64,000 nt of DNA from Plantago elongata. Taxonomy: Eukaryota > Streptophyta > Magnoliopsida > Lamiales > Plantaginaceae. The translations under genes and the position numbers were made by a program. The notes under the pieces were generated by a model that worked only from the letters and a program-made list of their open reading frames with translations, was not told where the DNA came from and made no database searches. Positions 12,801-24,067 of the stretch are shown in pieces. Every line of letters begins with the position of its first letter. The stretch's first letter is position 1. Location of the stretch: contig JAYMSP010000122.1 of the NCBI GenBank assembly GCA_036897095.1, positions 1-64,000 of the forward strand, given 5' to 3'.

Positions 12801-13423
12801 AGGGTCATTATAATGCAATGAGCTCCCATGTGAACTACTAGCAAATATAGAATCGTCGGATAAGGTGATTGTGAACGATAAGTTTGTGCCAACCACGACG
12901 TTTATACTTTATACCATTCTTGAGTACATTGATCGGTTCTACTACTCAAGTGCCAGAGGACGATGGGAGTCCGGTTATTATAAGAAGGTCGATTGAGTCC
13001 GAAACGAGAGGATAAAAAGCAGATAGTAATCAGAAAGTACCTGGCCATGGAGTATGGATGCAATGGTAAGGTACCAAGCAGTGTAAGTGGTCATAATGAG
13101 TCCAAGAAAAGACCACATTCTGTAATTGTGGAACGAAGGGATGAACACTGTTGTTGCACAACATGCCCCAAAGATGTATGTCCAAGTTCTCTTGTCCAAA
13201 TGGTCATTTATGTAATATATATTGCTGCAATCAAAACATAAATTAATTTAATTATCAACTCTTCTGCAAATTACAACCACCCTTACATTATTCCAATTTG
13301 CACATGAACAAGTCCATTGAATCCTTTCCTATGCTAACACTTAAAACACATAAACACACATATCGATAATGAGGTGCAGCTTACTAAAGTAACTATTTTT
13401 CCTATCTCTTCTCATTCATCAAT

Positions 13424-13460
<37 letters not shown>

Positions 13461-16400
13461 AGTTGTGGAAATAATTAGTGAATAGAATAAAGGTTAAAAC
13501 TATAAAGATATTATATATATCAAGTGTGAGAATCTGTCCATTCGTAGGGCATATCCAGTATACTGTATTTAGTACACCCACTTAACTTGGTGAACATAAA
13601 TTCTGGGAGTATATACTATATACATCTAGAAATCTCACACTTACAAAAAGTTTCTTTGCTCATATGTTATAACCATTTTTTCCAACAATGGGATTAATTA
13701 AGAAAATAAATAAATGATAATCAGATTAAAAACATAAACTATGTTTATCATTATCTTTTCAGCTAGCTTTTTAACTCTATGAATTTTTTTATAAAAAGCT
13801 CGTTACGTAAACACACAACTTTTCAAACAAACTAGCTGAATTGAGAATCTAACCAAATTAGCTTGTTAAAATTAAAAGAAAAAAACTACATACCCAGTTA
13901 CTAACTATTTATTCAGATATCAACTACCTTTTCAGCTAATTTTGTTAAACATACGTATGGTAAGGAATAAAGGCATGTTATCTTATGCATGAGAAACTTC
14001 ATATGGCCGGTAAGTAAAATTAAAAAATATTACAACAGAAGGAGGATATATGTGTGTATGAAGTTCGACTCGACCTGATAATTAATTATCAATCTGTTTA
14101 TCGTATACTGATCTACTTTATCAGTTTGTTTATTTAAAAAAAAAAAAATTGGTGATTTCATCAATTGTACTTGATGGTCAATATAAGTTCCCTATTTACT
14201 TTTTAGGGTGACACAAATCTCATTTGATGGTAGAAGAGGCTGCAAGTGCTACCAAGTATGTGAGTTTGCTAGGCCCAGAGGGCAAGGATAAGTGTGTCAT
14301 TTCAAGAAGAAAAACCGGGTGTTGTCTGTTAGTGAAAGAGAGATTAGGACCAAGGCAAAGTATAGTGAAGAAGATATCATGAAAATGTTTTTCTACTTGA
14401 GGACAAATCAAGACAATGGCACATGGAAAGGTATAGAGGCCCCTCACATGGAATGGAATACCTCAACTTGATTCGTATGTTTCTGCCCTCAACCTTTTTC
14501 TATTTTTATTTCTCTCTTTTGTCTAAAAATATATGTAGCATATGACGATCAATCCATTATAATTTGGTCAATCATTTTTCCAATTATGTTCCTTGTTGTT
14601 TGTCTACTTTCCTTCGTCTCTTGCCATTTATACAATTGTGTTCTGGGAGGTGAAAGATTCCTCTAACAAGTACTTGTATTATAGATGTATTTTTGAATAG
14701 TTCAAAAAACAATTTAAAGATATTTTTCGACATGATAAATGTACTCGTTCATAACGATAATAAACATGTTAAGATTTTTCTTTCAATTGAATTTAAGCTT
14801 CCGAGCAAATCATACTTGAATTCAGAGATAGGTGTGATAGGCGGTGAAAAATTATTATCCCGATTTGACTGGAAAAAGATCTTTCAACCAAAAAAGTAAG
14901 TTGTTATTTATTTTTTGAAACGGTTAAGTTGACTTAAACCCCTGACCTATTGGTTGTATATTAAATTAAATTTTTTTTAATAACTTATAAATTATTTATT
15001 GGAACGGATAGAATATATGGGATGAAAGAAAACAAAAATCAAATGGGGGAGTAGTATGGTGGTATATGCCCAATCAATGGTCCCTGGATTTCAATTATTC
15101 ATCTCAACTTAAAGAATCATTTTATAAAACTTCCAATGTGTAAATTTGTTTGTCCTGAGCATGAATGACAAATTGTTTTGTAACTACAAGAAAAATTATT
15201 CAAATTTACCTCTATAACACATGCACACGTACAAATACTGACACACACACACAACATATTCAAGATCCTTACACTTTGAGTGGTCACTTTCCCATCCATC
15301 TTCTATATAAGCACTTTATAGGCACAACCAGATTTCCACACAACAATTCCTTTGAAGATTATTTCCCCTGTCACAAACCTCCTCCATAAGAGGACTTTTA
15401 CTTTAAAACTTCAATTACTCCTCCCGAGGCACATATTTCTACATACCAATGCCTTCAAGAACACTCTCACATCCTCTAAATTTTCCCCAAAAATACTTGG
15501 ACCTAACCTCGGTGAAGGAACTACCGGACACTCATGCTTGGGGTAGCGATGAGCATCCATCTTCATGTGGGGGCACGCTGTGTAATCCTGAATCCGTCCC
15601 TATCATCAATCTAAATGACAAAAATGCCATGGAACTCATCGGCCATGCATGCAAGACTTGGGGTGTATTCCAAGTAGTAAATCATGAAATTTCCAACAAG
15701 TTGCTAGATGAAGTTGAGTTAGCCGGTAAGGCTCTCTTCTCACTTCCCATGCACCAAAAACTCCAAGTTGCACGTCCACCCGACGGCCTGACCGGCTATG
15801 GTGTAGCACGCATCTCCTCCTTCTTTCCCAAACTCATGTGGTCCGAAGGGTTCACAATTTTGGGCTCGCCCATAGAACATGCTATCCAACTTTGGCCACA
15901 AGACTACAAGAACTTTTGGTAAGTTCATAATCTCATAGGGACCTTAAACTTTGTCACTTTTTAAGGCTACCATTTCTAATTAATGGATGTATAGAATAGT
16001 AAAAAAATCATGTTAATTGTTGCACGTACAATTTAATATTTTTAGTATGATTTTATAAGGTAATGTATAAGTTTTACAAACCTAACGATTTTGATTAAGT
16101 AAGTCTACTACATAAATATCTAACTTGTCACATAGACATATTTGGAGTTAAACTAATTAGTACTGATTAAAATATACTAGGATACCTCTTTGATTAAAGT
16201 ATGATTTTTCTTACAACAGACACACTTTGGAAATAAACCAAGTTATGCTCACACTATACACCAATTTTATTATTTTCAGTGATGTAATCGAAGACTACCA
16301 AAAGGCTATGAAAAAGCTTGCCAACCAATTGATGTTGCTCATGCTGGGGTCATTAGGCATAAACCAAGATGATGTGAAATGGGCCGGCCCACAGGGAGAG

Positions 16401-17867
16401 GCTGGATGTGCAGCCCTACAAATGAACTCGTATCCAGCCTGTCCGGACCCGGACCGAGCAATGGGCCTAGCGGCGCACACCGATTCAACAATCCTTACAA
16501 TCCTCCACCAAAGCAACACGAGCGGGTTGCAAGTGCACCGTGACGGAAGCACCGGGTGGATCACCGTCCCACCCCACCCGGGAGCACTCGTAGTGCACGT
16601 GGGAGACCTCTTACACATACTATCAAACGGATTGTACCCGAGTGTGCTCCACCGTGCAGTTGTGAACCGGAACCAACACCGACTGTCGATCGCTTACCTT
16701 TATGGGCCACCATCAAGTGTCAAAATCAGCCCACTGTCGAAACTGGTCGACAATTTCCATCCACCGCTTTATAGGCCCATCACTTGGAGCGAGTATCTTG
16801 GCACTAAGGCCAAACATTTCAACATGGCACTCACATCTGTACGTTTATGTGCCCCTAGAGGAAGTGGATTTGTCGAATCCAACGATCATAACAGTGTCAA
16901 AGTTGGATAGATAGAAAACAACGGCAATAATAATTATAGAGATCCGTCTGTCCCGTTTATAACGAAATATTTCACATATGCACATTTTTTAAGAAAAGTA
17001 TGTAATATGTGTTTAAGAACGAATTTGAGATAGAATAGTACACGTGAATTTAATAATATTTGGTTAAAAATAAATTGTATTGTGGTATTACTTTTTTAAA
17101 TAAAAAATTATTTCATTTTAATGAAACGTTTGAAATAAAAAATTATTTTATTTTTAACGGAACGAAGTGAGGTGAGCATGATTCATCAACGAAATGACAA
17201 CTCCATGTAACATTTTCACTTGTTTTGTCAATTAAAGATGCAAGCCAAGTATCAACGAAATGACAACTCCATGTAACATTTTCACTTGTTTTGTCAATTA
17301 ACGATGCAAGCCAAGTATAATCTATCACTTTTGTCCTATTGATTTTGTTTCCATTCACATCAACCCCACGTGTTTTAACTCCTTGCATGTATAAGCAACA
17401 TGGGTTTGCCCCATTGTGTCCGGTAAGTAGTGGGTATGTTACATCGTTTTTACTCCGTTTGTATCACAAAAAGTTCGACTTTTTTCATCAACCATCTTTA
17501 ATTTTATAAATAATGAAACTTAGTATTTTGGTCTTTGATTTTATGCGAATAATTGTGAATGTCTAGCCCCAATAAAATTTATCTCATCAAGCACCCATTA
17601 GACGCATCCAGTGTTTTAGGTTAGATTTATTAGCCGTTCTTGTTTTACTGTTCACATCCATATACGTTATCTATATCAAGACATAAAAAACGCTCCTAAG
17701 AACCCTAGGTTTTTGTCTTGAACGTTGGAGCTTGATTTTTGTTATTGTAAACTCTTACGTTATCACGGTTTCAGATTTAGAACATAAAAATTAATTACTC
17801 TTCCATATTCATTTATATTGTTGTTTATTGAAAGAACTATTTTTCCTATCTCTTCTTATTCATCAAT

Positions 17868-17916
<49 letters not shown>

Positions 17917-19060
17917 CTAAATATAATAAGAAATTATTATTCAATAATACTTTTAAGTACTAACATTAAGAAGTCCTAATCTAATTATACTTCTAATACT
18001 TACAATTTACGCCTAGCCAATAGGATCGAGTACACAAGAACCATTATCAATTCTCAAAACACACATTATAAGTTTCTTGAACATTCCGAACGGCCTTCTA
18101 TGTTTTTGAAAGGGTACATGAATATTTAAGAAACATAGCAGTAAAATCTAGCAGTAGAACATAGTAGGGGTTAAGATACCTTGCACAGGCAATGAGCTGA
18201 ATGACAGATCCAAACAGAAGAAATGTGCAGTTAAATGCCAAACCCACGTTCCTCCAGTGTTTTCCAAGGAGTCCATCAAGCACTTCAAACCACTATTTTA
18301 ACACCAAAATTAACACACACAGTTATAATTAATCCATGATTAGTTATACAACATTGAACATGTACAATAAATCCAGAATGCCCATGTGAGTTTATGGCAC
18401 AAATGTTGTCCTATTATCCTCAAAATCTTGCATTGTCTTGTCTAATTATTTCTTAATTACCACTAAAAAGCTATAAAACCGTTTTCGTGTGCATTTAACT
18501 GATCCGGCTAGTCGATTATGTGACTAAAGATAAACCGGTTTTACGCAAGTAAAAATAGTTTTTCACGAGACTTTGTGTTTAAAGTTTAAAGTGTATAGTA
18601 TACCTGAATGACATGGTTCCTGAAATCAACTTTCTCCCTTTCTTTCCTGGTTCTGTACTCAACATACAGAATGCTGATCAGATAAGCTGTCCAGCTTCCC
18701 ATCAGGCCGTAAAACAGCTGAAACGTGATTCCAGACGCCATTCCGAGTTGCGAAAACGAGTAAGGCAGTGTCAATAGCACTTGCGCCACCTGAAATGAAG
18801 AAGAAAAAAAGTTAGTTTCACAACCGACCACATTGTACGTATCCATGAAATCTAATCATATATATTAATTAATTAAGACTCCAGTACGAACCAACCTGGT
18901 TGGAGGCGCAACTGAACCAGGCGTCGTACACGGAGCCACCGTGCCAGAAGAAGTTGGAGATTTTGGACTTGACACTATCCGGCTTACCGCCTTCCGTCTC
19001 CATTTCGACGTAGTTTCCAACCATTACAGTCTCCACCACCTTGTCTGTTGAAGAATCCAT
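9885..19060 (-). CDS. LAX: AUX1/LAX-family auxin influx carrier
   Basis: Eight exons, read from the right: 18896-19060, 18604-18789, 18180-18292, 13041-13224, 12501-12598, 11109-11316, 10605-10862, 9885-10163. They join in frame to 496 residues. The protein is a proton-coupled symporter that brings indole-3-acetic acid into cells at the plasma membrane. Family-typical segments include WHGGSVYDAWFSCASNQ, LLTLPYSFSQLGM, LDKRTWTYIFGACCATTVF, YFTGATNILYTFGGHAVTV, FACTPLYFVWEK and IDTFGLFTKCYQCPP. The N-terminal GNYVEME and the C-terminal regions fit the LAX2/LAX3 side rather than AUX1, but the exact orthologue is not certain. The start at 19060 gives MDSSTDKVVETV, the family N-terminus. Intron 3 (13225-18179) is unusually long and contains a gibberellin 3-oxidase on the other strand. 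The donor after exon 6 (LMLIHQ) reads GC, not GT. Confidence 0.93.
13391..13456 (+). repeat. Direct repeat (left copy) with AT microsatellite
   Basis: AACTATTTTTCCTATCTCTT, then a further 20 or so bases and an (AT)n run. The same sequence with a single C/T difference and a longer (AT)n run lies at 17835-17915 in the same orientation. The two copies bracket about 4.4 kb of auxin-carrier intron that holds the GA3-oxidase gene. Confidence 0.85.
13745..13955 (+). mobile_element. MITE-like element, family M2
   Basis: About 200 bases with short inverted ends: TATGTTTATCATTATCTTTTC at the left, and AATTTTGTTAAACATACG at the right, whose complement is a TATGTTTAACA start. The interior (AAAAAGCTCGTTACG, CTTTTCAAACAAACTAGCTG, CTAACCAAATTAGCTTGTT) matches the sequence at about 63615-63830 and partly the window's right end. 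It is non-coding and lies in the auxin-carrier intron. Confidence 0.5.
14911..14960 (-). mobile_element. tRNA-derived SINE fragment
   Basis: Read on the minus strand this gives CCAATAGGTCAGGGGTTTAA then GTCAACTTAACCGTTTC and an A-rich tail. It matches the 3' half of the SINE copies at 22430-22522 and 39112-39186. The tRNA-like 5' half is missing. Confidence 0.45.
15304..15310 (+). promoter_or_regulatory. Probable TATA box of the nested GA3-oxidase
   Basis: TATATAA lies about 140 bases upstream of the ATG at 15449, inside the auxin-carrier intron and on the opposite strand. The nested gene therefore appears to carry its own core promoter. Confidence 0.45.
15449..16910 (+). CDS. GA3OX: Gibberellin 3-beta-dioxygenase (GA3-oxidase)
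   Basis: Two exons, 15449-15918 and 16280-16910, join across a GT-AG intron (donor GTAAGT, acceptor TTTTCAG) to give 366 residues; the split codon makes the Cys of NFC-DVIEDY. The enzyme is a soluble Fe(II)/2-oxoglutarate dioxygenase that converts GA20 and GA9 to bioactive GA1 and GA4. Visible family signatures are HACKTWGVFQVVNH, GYGVARISSFFPKLMWSEGF, LWPQ, NSYPACPDPDRAMGLAAHTD and LHILSNGLYPSVLHRAV. Iron ligands are H223, D225 and H281; the 2-oxoglutarate site is R291 and S293 (RLS). All are intact, and the single intron is at the usual GA3-oxidase position. The length fits the family (about 350-370). The whole gene lies inside intron 3 of the auxin influx carrier, antisense to it. Confidence 0.93.
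17185..17316 (+). repeat. Tandem direct repeat, 66 bp x 2
   Basis: Two head-to-tail 66-base units, 17185-17250 and 17251-17316, differ by one base (TTAAAGATG versus TTAACGATG). The near identity points to a recent duplication. The repeat lies in the auxin-carrier intron about 275 bases past the GA3-oxidase stop. The open frame it creates on the minus strand is a by-product of the 66-base (22-codon) period. Confidence 0.9.
17835..17915 (+). repeat. Direct repeat (right copy) with AT microsatellite
   Basis: This is the second copy of the sequence at 13391-13456: AACTATTTTTCCTATCTCTT, then CTTATTCATCAATCGC and a long (AT)n run. It forms the right boundary of the intron segment that contains the nested GA3-oxidase. 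Confidence 0.85.
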
Positions 19061-19198
19061 GATCAATTTAAGACCTGTTAGCTAGCTAGTTAAGCTAGTG
19101 TGTGTGTTTCTTGAAGTGATGTTTTTTTGGTTTTAATGTAACATGAAAGGACTTTTATGAGTGACAAGAAATGAAATGAAATGAAATTTGTGTGTGTA

Positions 19199-19206
19199 TT
19201 TATATA
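19199..19206 (-). promoter_or_regulatory. TATA box of the auxin influx carrier gene
   Basis: Read on the minus strand this is TATATAAA, 139 bases upstream of the ATG at 19060. The leader between them contains GAAAT-type short repeats. Confidence 0.55.
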
Positions 19207-19224
19207 GAATTATTTATAAAAAAA

Positions 19225-19277
19225 GGGCTAGGGTAGGGTGGTAGGGTGGGGTACCCTATAGGGGGGTGGGGTAGGGT
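19225..19277 (+). repeat. G-rich GGGTA-type tract (possible G-quadruplex)
   Basis: About 53 bases with at least eight runs of three or more G separated by short T/A loops, resembling interrupted GGGTA repeats. It lies just upstream of the auxin-carrier TATA box, with the G-rich strand as the template strand of that gene. Quadruplex formation and regulation are inference; the tract itself is plain in the sequence. Confidence 0.6.
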
Positions 19278-19784
19278 AGTGTGGAGAAGGGAATAATACT
19301 AGAGAAGAGCGATTTTGGGAAGGGCAAAACTCCGCTTTTGGGCTTGTGAAAATTGAGGAAATTTGATTAATTAGAACAAATCATGTGTTTGTCTTCTAGT
19401 ACTAACCTAAGTTGATTGTGTTTAGGAGTTTGATTAGTTCTTTAATTGGTCATTATGTGAGCGTGAGAGCTTGTCCGCACGAGTGGGGTTTTTATGCTCC
19501 CAATGGTAATAGAAATATGAACTTGTATATGGTGTGGGATTAATTATGTGATTTGAAATTGAGCTATGTTATCTTGTGGTTTAGTTGGTGATTAAGAAAT
19601 TGGATTGCTTTGTTTGACTAGGGTAGACTGGTTTGACTATCATTGTGGAGAAGAATGGAAAAAATAAATTTTATGATTTTAATTTCACTATCCAAACAAT
19701 AACATACTCAAACTATAAAATTTAAAAGTACTATACTATCTGATTACACTTATTTTCATCGTGGTACGAATATCAACTTGGGTT

Positions 19785-19912
19785 GTCTTTTCTTCAACTA
19801 AAAATCACTTCATTTCAGTTCGGTTAAGTACAGTTCATTTCAATTCAGTTCGATTTAGTTATAATTTATACTCTACTTCAGTTCAGTTCAATAAATTTCA
19901 ATTGAAGATAAT
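19785..19912 (+). mobile_element. MITE-like element, family M3, copy 1
   Basis: The left end TGTCTTTTCTTCAACTAAAA pairs with a right end TTTCAATTGAAGATAA as an imperfect inverted repeat. The right part, with repeated CAGTTCAGTTCA and ATTTATACT, matches the element at 55224-55324 in the same orientation. Confidence 0.45.
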
Positions 19913-22429
19913 ATATATCCTTAATTCTAATACATTAAATAGGTGAGTATGCTAGTTGAGCTTTTGAGTGTACCTTAGCAATAGGATAATGTGGATGGAC
20001 AACAATGCATTTCTTTTAGACCTATTTAATCTCGGTTAATTTGGTGGGTTGTAGTTCGTGAGTTAGTGAGTTAATGTGTTGGTTAGAACTCAACTCCAAT
20101 TTACATGCATGGTTCCATTATATTCCCCATTGAATTGCCTAAATGGTCCTCTTAGCTTGTCGATAAGTTTGAATTAACATACGTTCATGAGCTATGCAAT
20201 ATAGTCGTAAAAGGTGATTTGTCCTCGTAGGCAATACCAACAGACCTTAATATAAGTCCGATCATTTGATTTACTTCTTATGAGATGCTCATATGAGATT
20301 CTTATCGATTCAGAAGCGATTCATCTTTGCTTATCGAGTCCTCATAATATAGGAGACATGAGCATGCTAGAAAATAGAGTGATAAAAGAAGGAAACAATA
20401 ATACTTATGTTCTAATATAAATGCCTGGTTTTTTACCTTCCTTACACAATTTACTATTCATTTGGAGCTGTAATATCATTTACACTGCATTTTAACCTAT
20501 ATTATAAAAATGAATGAGACGTTTATTCTGAAACGGAACAACTGCCATAAAGGAGGTATGAATGAAATGAGTGTAAGAAATAATCACAAAGTAGACCAAA
20601 TGATTGAATCAAAACGGGCGTGGTCGCTTTACGAGTAGAAGAAAGTTGCTTTACTCACATGGCCTTGGGTTATAAAAACGGATTAAAACTACGAAATAAG
20701 TGGGCTCAAGAATCCATCACCAAAGCCCAAAGTCCCAAAAGTCACCAAATGGACTTATGGTTCAATTGAGATTTTTTACATGTTTGATGCAACTTTAGGA
20801 AACACCATTCAATTATATATATTTTACACTTCATACAATTTCAAGAACTTGATTCTATTACCAAAGTGCTAGCTAGCTACATTCCAAATTGTAGGAGTAT
20901 TTGCTTATGATAACTTCAAGCATTTAGGTTCTAATGACTTCAATTATACGTCATTAGCCCGTCATAATCCGTGGGAAAAAAAAAGTGGAGGGACTTTAAA
21001 CTTTTGAATGCTATATTTTGGTGAACATATATGTTTTGGGGACTTTGACAAAAACATAGTGCTAAGGTAATTGACAGGTTGATTGAACGACTTGTTTTCT
21101 GAACAATTATAATTTAGTCAAATGATTAGTCATCTTATTGACATTCATCGTTTATACTTGTTATAGTCAAATCATCTTATTTTGATCGAATAAGATTGAA
21201 TTATCTTAATATTCTACAGTTCATCGGTAGACTACGCTCGTCTAAGAATTTTCACTAATGGGAGTTGTGCAGAACACAACATAGATACAAATAGAGGTCA
21301 TAAAATTAATTTCATTTTTGGGAAGTTAGAAGATGAAGATAAGGAACTTGAGGACTCAGCACAGAAAATATGAGTACTCTATCTACACTTCAACAGTCAA
21401 CCATGTGTCCTTTTTCATAGGTCAAGACTTTCAATCCAATCCCTCATTTTTCATGTTCTTTTCGTTCCACTTCTTTATTTATTTCTAGATTTTCCACTCT
21501 TTTCCTTATTATATTTTGACCCCAAACCTTTCTTCATTTTTCATATAAAATAAGTTACTACAAGTTCACTTAAAATGGGGGTGTTTCTACTAACACTACC
21601 TTTTAACGGCAGTCACACCATAGTAAAGATCAAGAATAACCGAAATGCTCTCTACTCGGTTAGTATCCGATCAACGCACTCTAACATCCGGTCTTTTCTT
21701 TCAAAATTAAACTGGGCAAGCGGAACTATAATTCGAAATCTAACATGTGACAGCATATTATATGATGATTGTCGATTCCTCATGCCATGATTCCTCAGAG
21801 CAAGATGAGCCCCTTGTATTGTAGCAGCAACAGGAATAATTCTCTAAAACCAACAGCTTTAGGCAATAATGACAATGACAATGTATGGAATGAAAAAATC
21901 AGGCTTGAAAAGGGTGTTGTGGTAGTACATTAAAACATATTGAGTGAAATAATTTGTTGGAGCAATCATGTTTGTTGGTTCTGTACTAACAGTACATTTG
22001 CTTTTGTAATACTTGTAATGTAATGTCACATACATACTTACATATAGTTAAGGGCAATAATAATTTGGGACCTGAAATATTCCCAGTACAATGTGTCCCC
22101 TTTGACTGAGTTTGCTGCAGAGTGAAGGCTCTTTTTCCTGCACAACATTAGGAATGTTTGTAGCATGACATCTTTCTTCTTATCTTTATAGCCTTAGCTT
22201 GGTCCCTTCTCTAATTTGAATGTTTTAGAATGCGTTTTTACACATGCTTGTTGCAATTACGAACCAATGGTCGAATAGGATACAACGAGATTGGTGCTGA
22301 GATGTCGATCATACATGGACCTACTCGAGGGTCCATTCAAGATCCACCCGAGGAGGAACGAACATGAGCTATCTAGAATTATCGCTTGGAGACTAACTCA
22401 AGACTAAGCCATACTTGAATATCAGATTT

Positions 22430-22522
22430 TTCTTTTTTAAAAACGGCTAAGGTGACTCAAATCCCCGACCTATTGATTGTAGTTGAAGCGTCTTACCAAC
22501 TGAGTTGTACTTCATTGTCAAA
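22430..22522 (-). mobile_element. tRNA-derived SINE copy 2
   Basis: On the minus strand it reads GTACAACTCAGTTGGTAAG (A-box-like), then GGTCGGGGATTTGAGTCACC (B-box-like), then TTAGCCGTTTTTAAAAAAG. This is one of the fuller copies of the family. It directly abuts the MITE-like sequence at 22536. Confidence 0.55.
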
Positions 22523-22535
22523 TAATATCAGAATT

Positions 22536-22650
22536 TGGGATGCCAATCAGGCCCACCTGAACCGCCCCTGGCCCAGGTTAGCCCAAATTTTCATGGTTCG
22601 GCTTGCTCAACAGGGCGTCTTGAAGCATGGCCTGGCGATTGCCATCTCTA
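22536..22650. mobile_element. Possible hAT-type MITE fragment
   Basis: A G/C-rich island in A/T-rich surroundings. The left end TGGGATGCCAATCAGGCC and the complement of the right end, TAGAGATGGCAATCGCCAGG, form an imperfect inverted repeat. A GATGGCAA-type end is common in hAT-derived plant MITEs. No 8-base target duplication is evident, so the call is tentative. Confidence 0.35.
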
Positions 22651-23896
22651 GTAAGACCCCTGCTGGATGGAACTGGCCTTCCGAGGAAAGGGTACCACGA
22701 CAACATACGATATCAAAACCGACTAGGCGACTAAGCCCTAATGTTAACAAATGAAACCTAAAAATCTTTTGATATTAGCTAATAATGTCTGAACAAGATT
22801 TCAGCCTGTCTATCAATATTCCATTGGGATACCAATTAATAACGCAGTGGTGAGAAATTGAGAATAGTATAGTACTATATAAATGATTAAAGTTTGGGCG
22901 CAATGGTTAAAAAAAACAGACATAAATTTGCGCTCACATTTTTAATGATTAAAGATTTACTCGTTGGGTCAATTTTTACAATCCTTGTCCTATTTTTTGA
23001 AGGACAGAAATGGTTCGGCGTTCATGCTGTGAATAGGAAAAGCACTTCCCGTTTTGCATGCTCATTTCACGTTTTATCAAGACATACATATATGTGGTTC
23101 GAATTCATATTTAAATTTACATTTGTTTATATAACAATTCTGAGGCTAAATATCACTAATTTAATCTCATATCAATCCTAGGATACCCATTTGCTAGGTA
23201 TTGGGTACAACAAATGTACTTGGCTGCATAGCATCAAGTCTTGGGAGCTCTTTTGTCCATTCTTATAGAAATGAACAAGGAATAAATTTCTTTAATCGTA
23301 ATTTACAAATAATAATGAATTTAAAATATTTATATTATAATAATTCATATTTATAATTATTAATATTTATTTAATTACTTAGTATAATTTAATTAATTAA
23401 CTTTACATTAATAATTTAAAAAAAAGTTAAAAACTTTAAAAAAAAACAGAAACTGACAAGGACTCGGTCTTCCTACAAGGGGCAGCGGAGTTCGTGCTCT
23501 TCGTCTTCGTTCTTCGTGTTCTTTTAAATTTTCTTCGATTTTTTTCGCATAATATGATTGGTTCAAATAAACATGTTTGGATGTTTTTAGGTAAAATTAT
23601 AATTATTTATAATTATAGAACTATTTTATTAATTACAATAATTGTGATGTTGTTTGTAATATATAGAAATGCGCCATGCATTTAGTAAAAACCGTCCCAC
23701 ATTTATCATTATTGGTAAGAATTAATAAAGATAAACTGGTTAAGTATCAAGAATTAAAATTACACAATAATAACATCCCAAATGATGAAGTTAGAAACAT
23801 AAGTGGCTAACAAAAGACAAACACAAACCATTCAAGCTAGCAATCTAATCCTAACAACCCTCATTGACCAAAATAAATACATTCTGATCATAATTA

Positions 23897-24067
23897 CTCC
23901 CTCTCTCCTATAAGAAATCACCTTATTAACTTTTTTTCGGTCAACATCATCTAACCTATATGATTAAATGGAACAATTTACATATATAATTTACGAGTAT
24001 ATTCGAGTCAAAGTTAAATATTGTTAACAAAAAATTTAAAATGAACATTTATTCTGGGACGGAGGAG
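23897..24067. mobile_element. Stowaway-like MITE
   Basis: A 171-base element begins CTCCCTCTCTCC and ends GGGACGGAGGAG, the terminal inverted repeats typical of Tc1/mariner Stowaway elements, and is flanked on both sides by TA (23895-23896 and 24068-24069). The interior is A/T-rich and non-coding. Confidence 0.75.

Noticed and set aside
22452-22754. 100-codon open frame
   Set aside because: It spans a reverse-oriented SINE copy and a G/C-rich MITE-like island; the frame is incidental.
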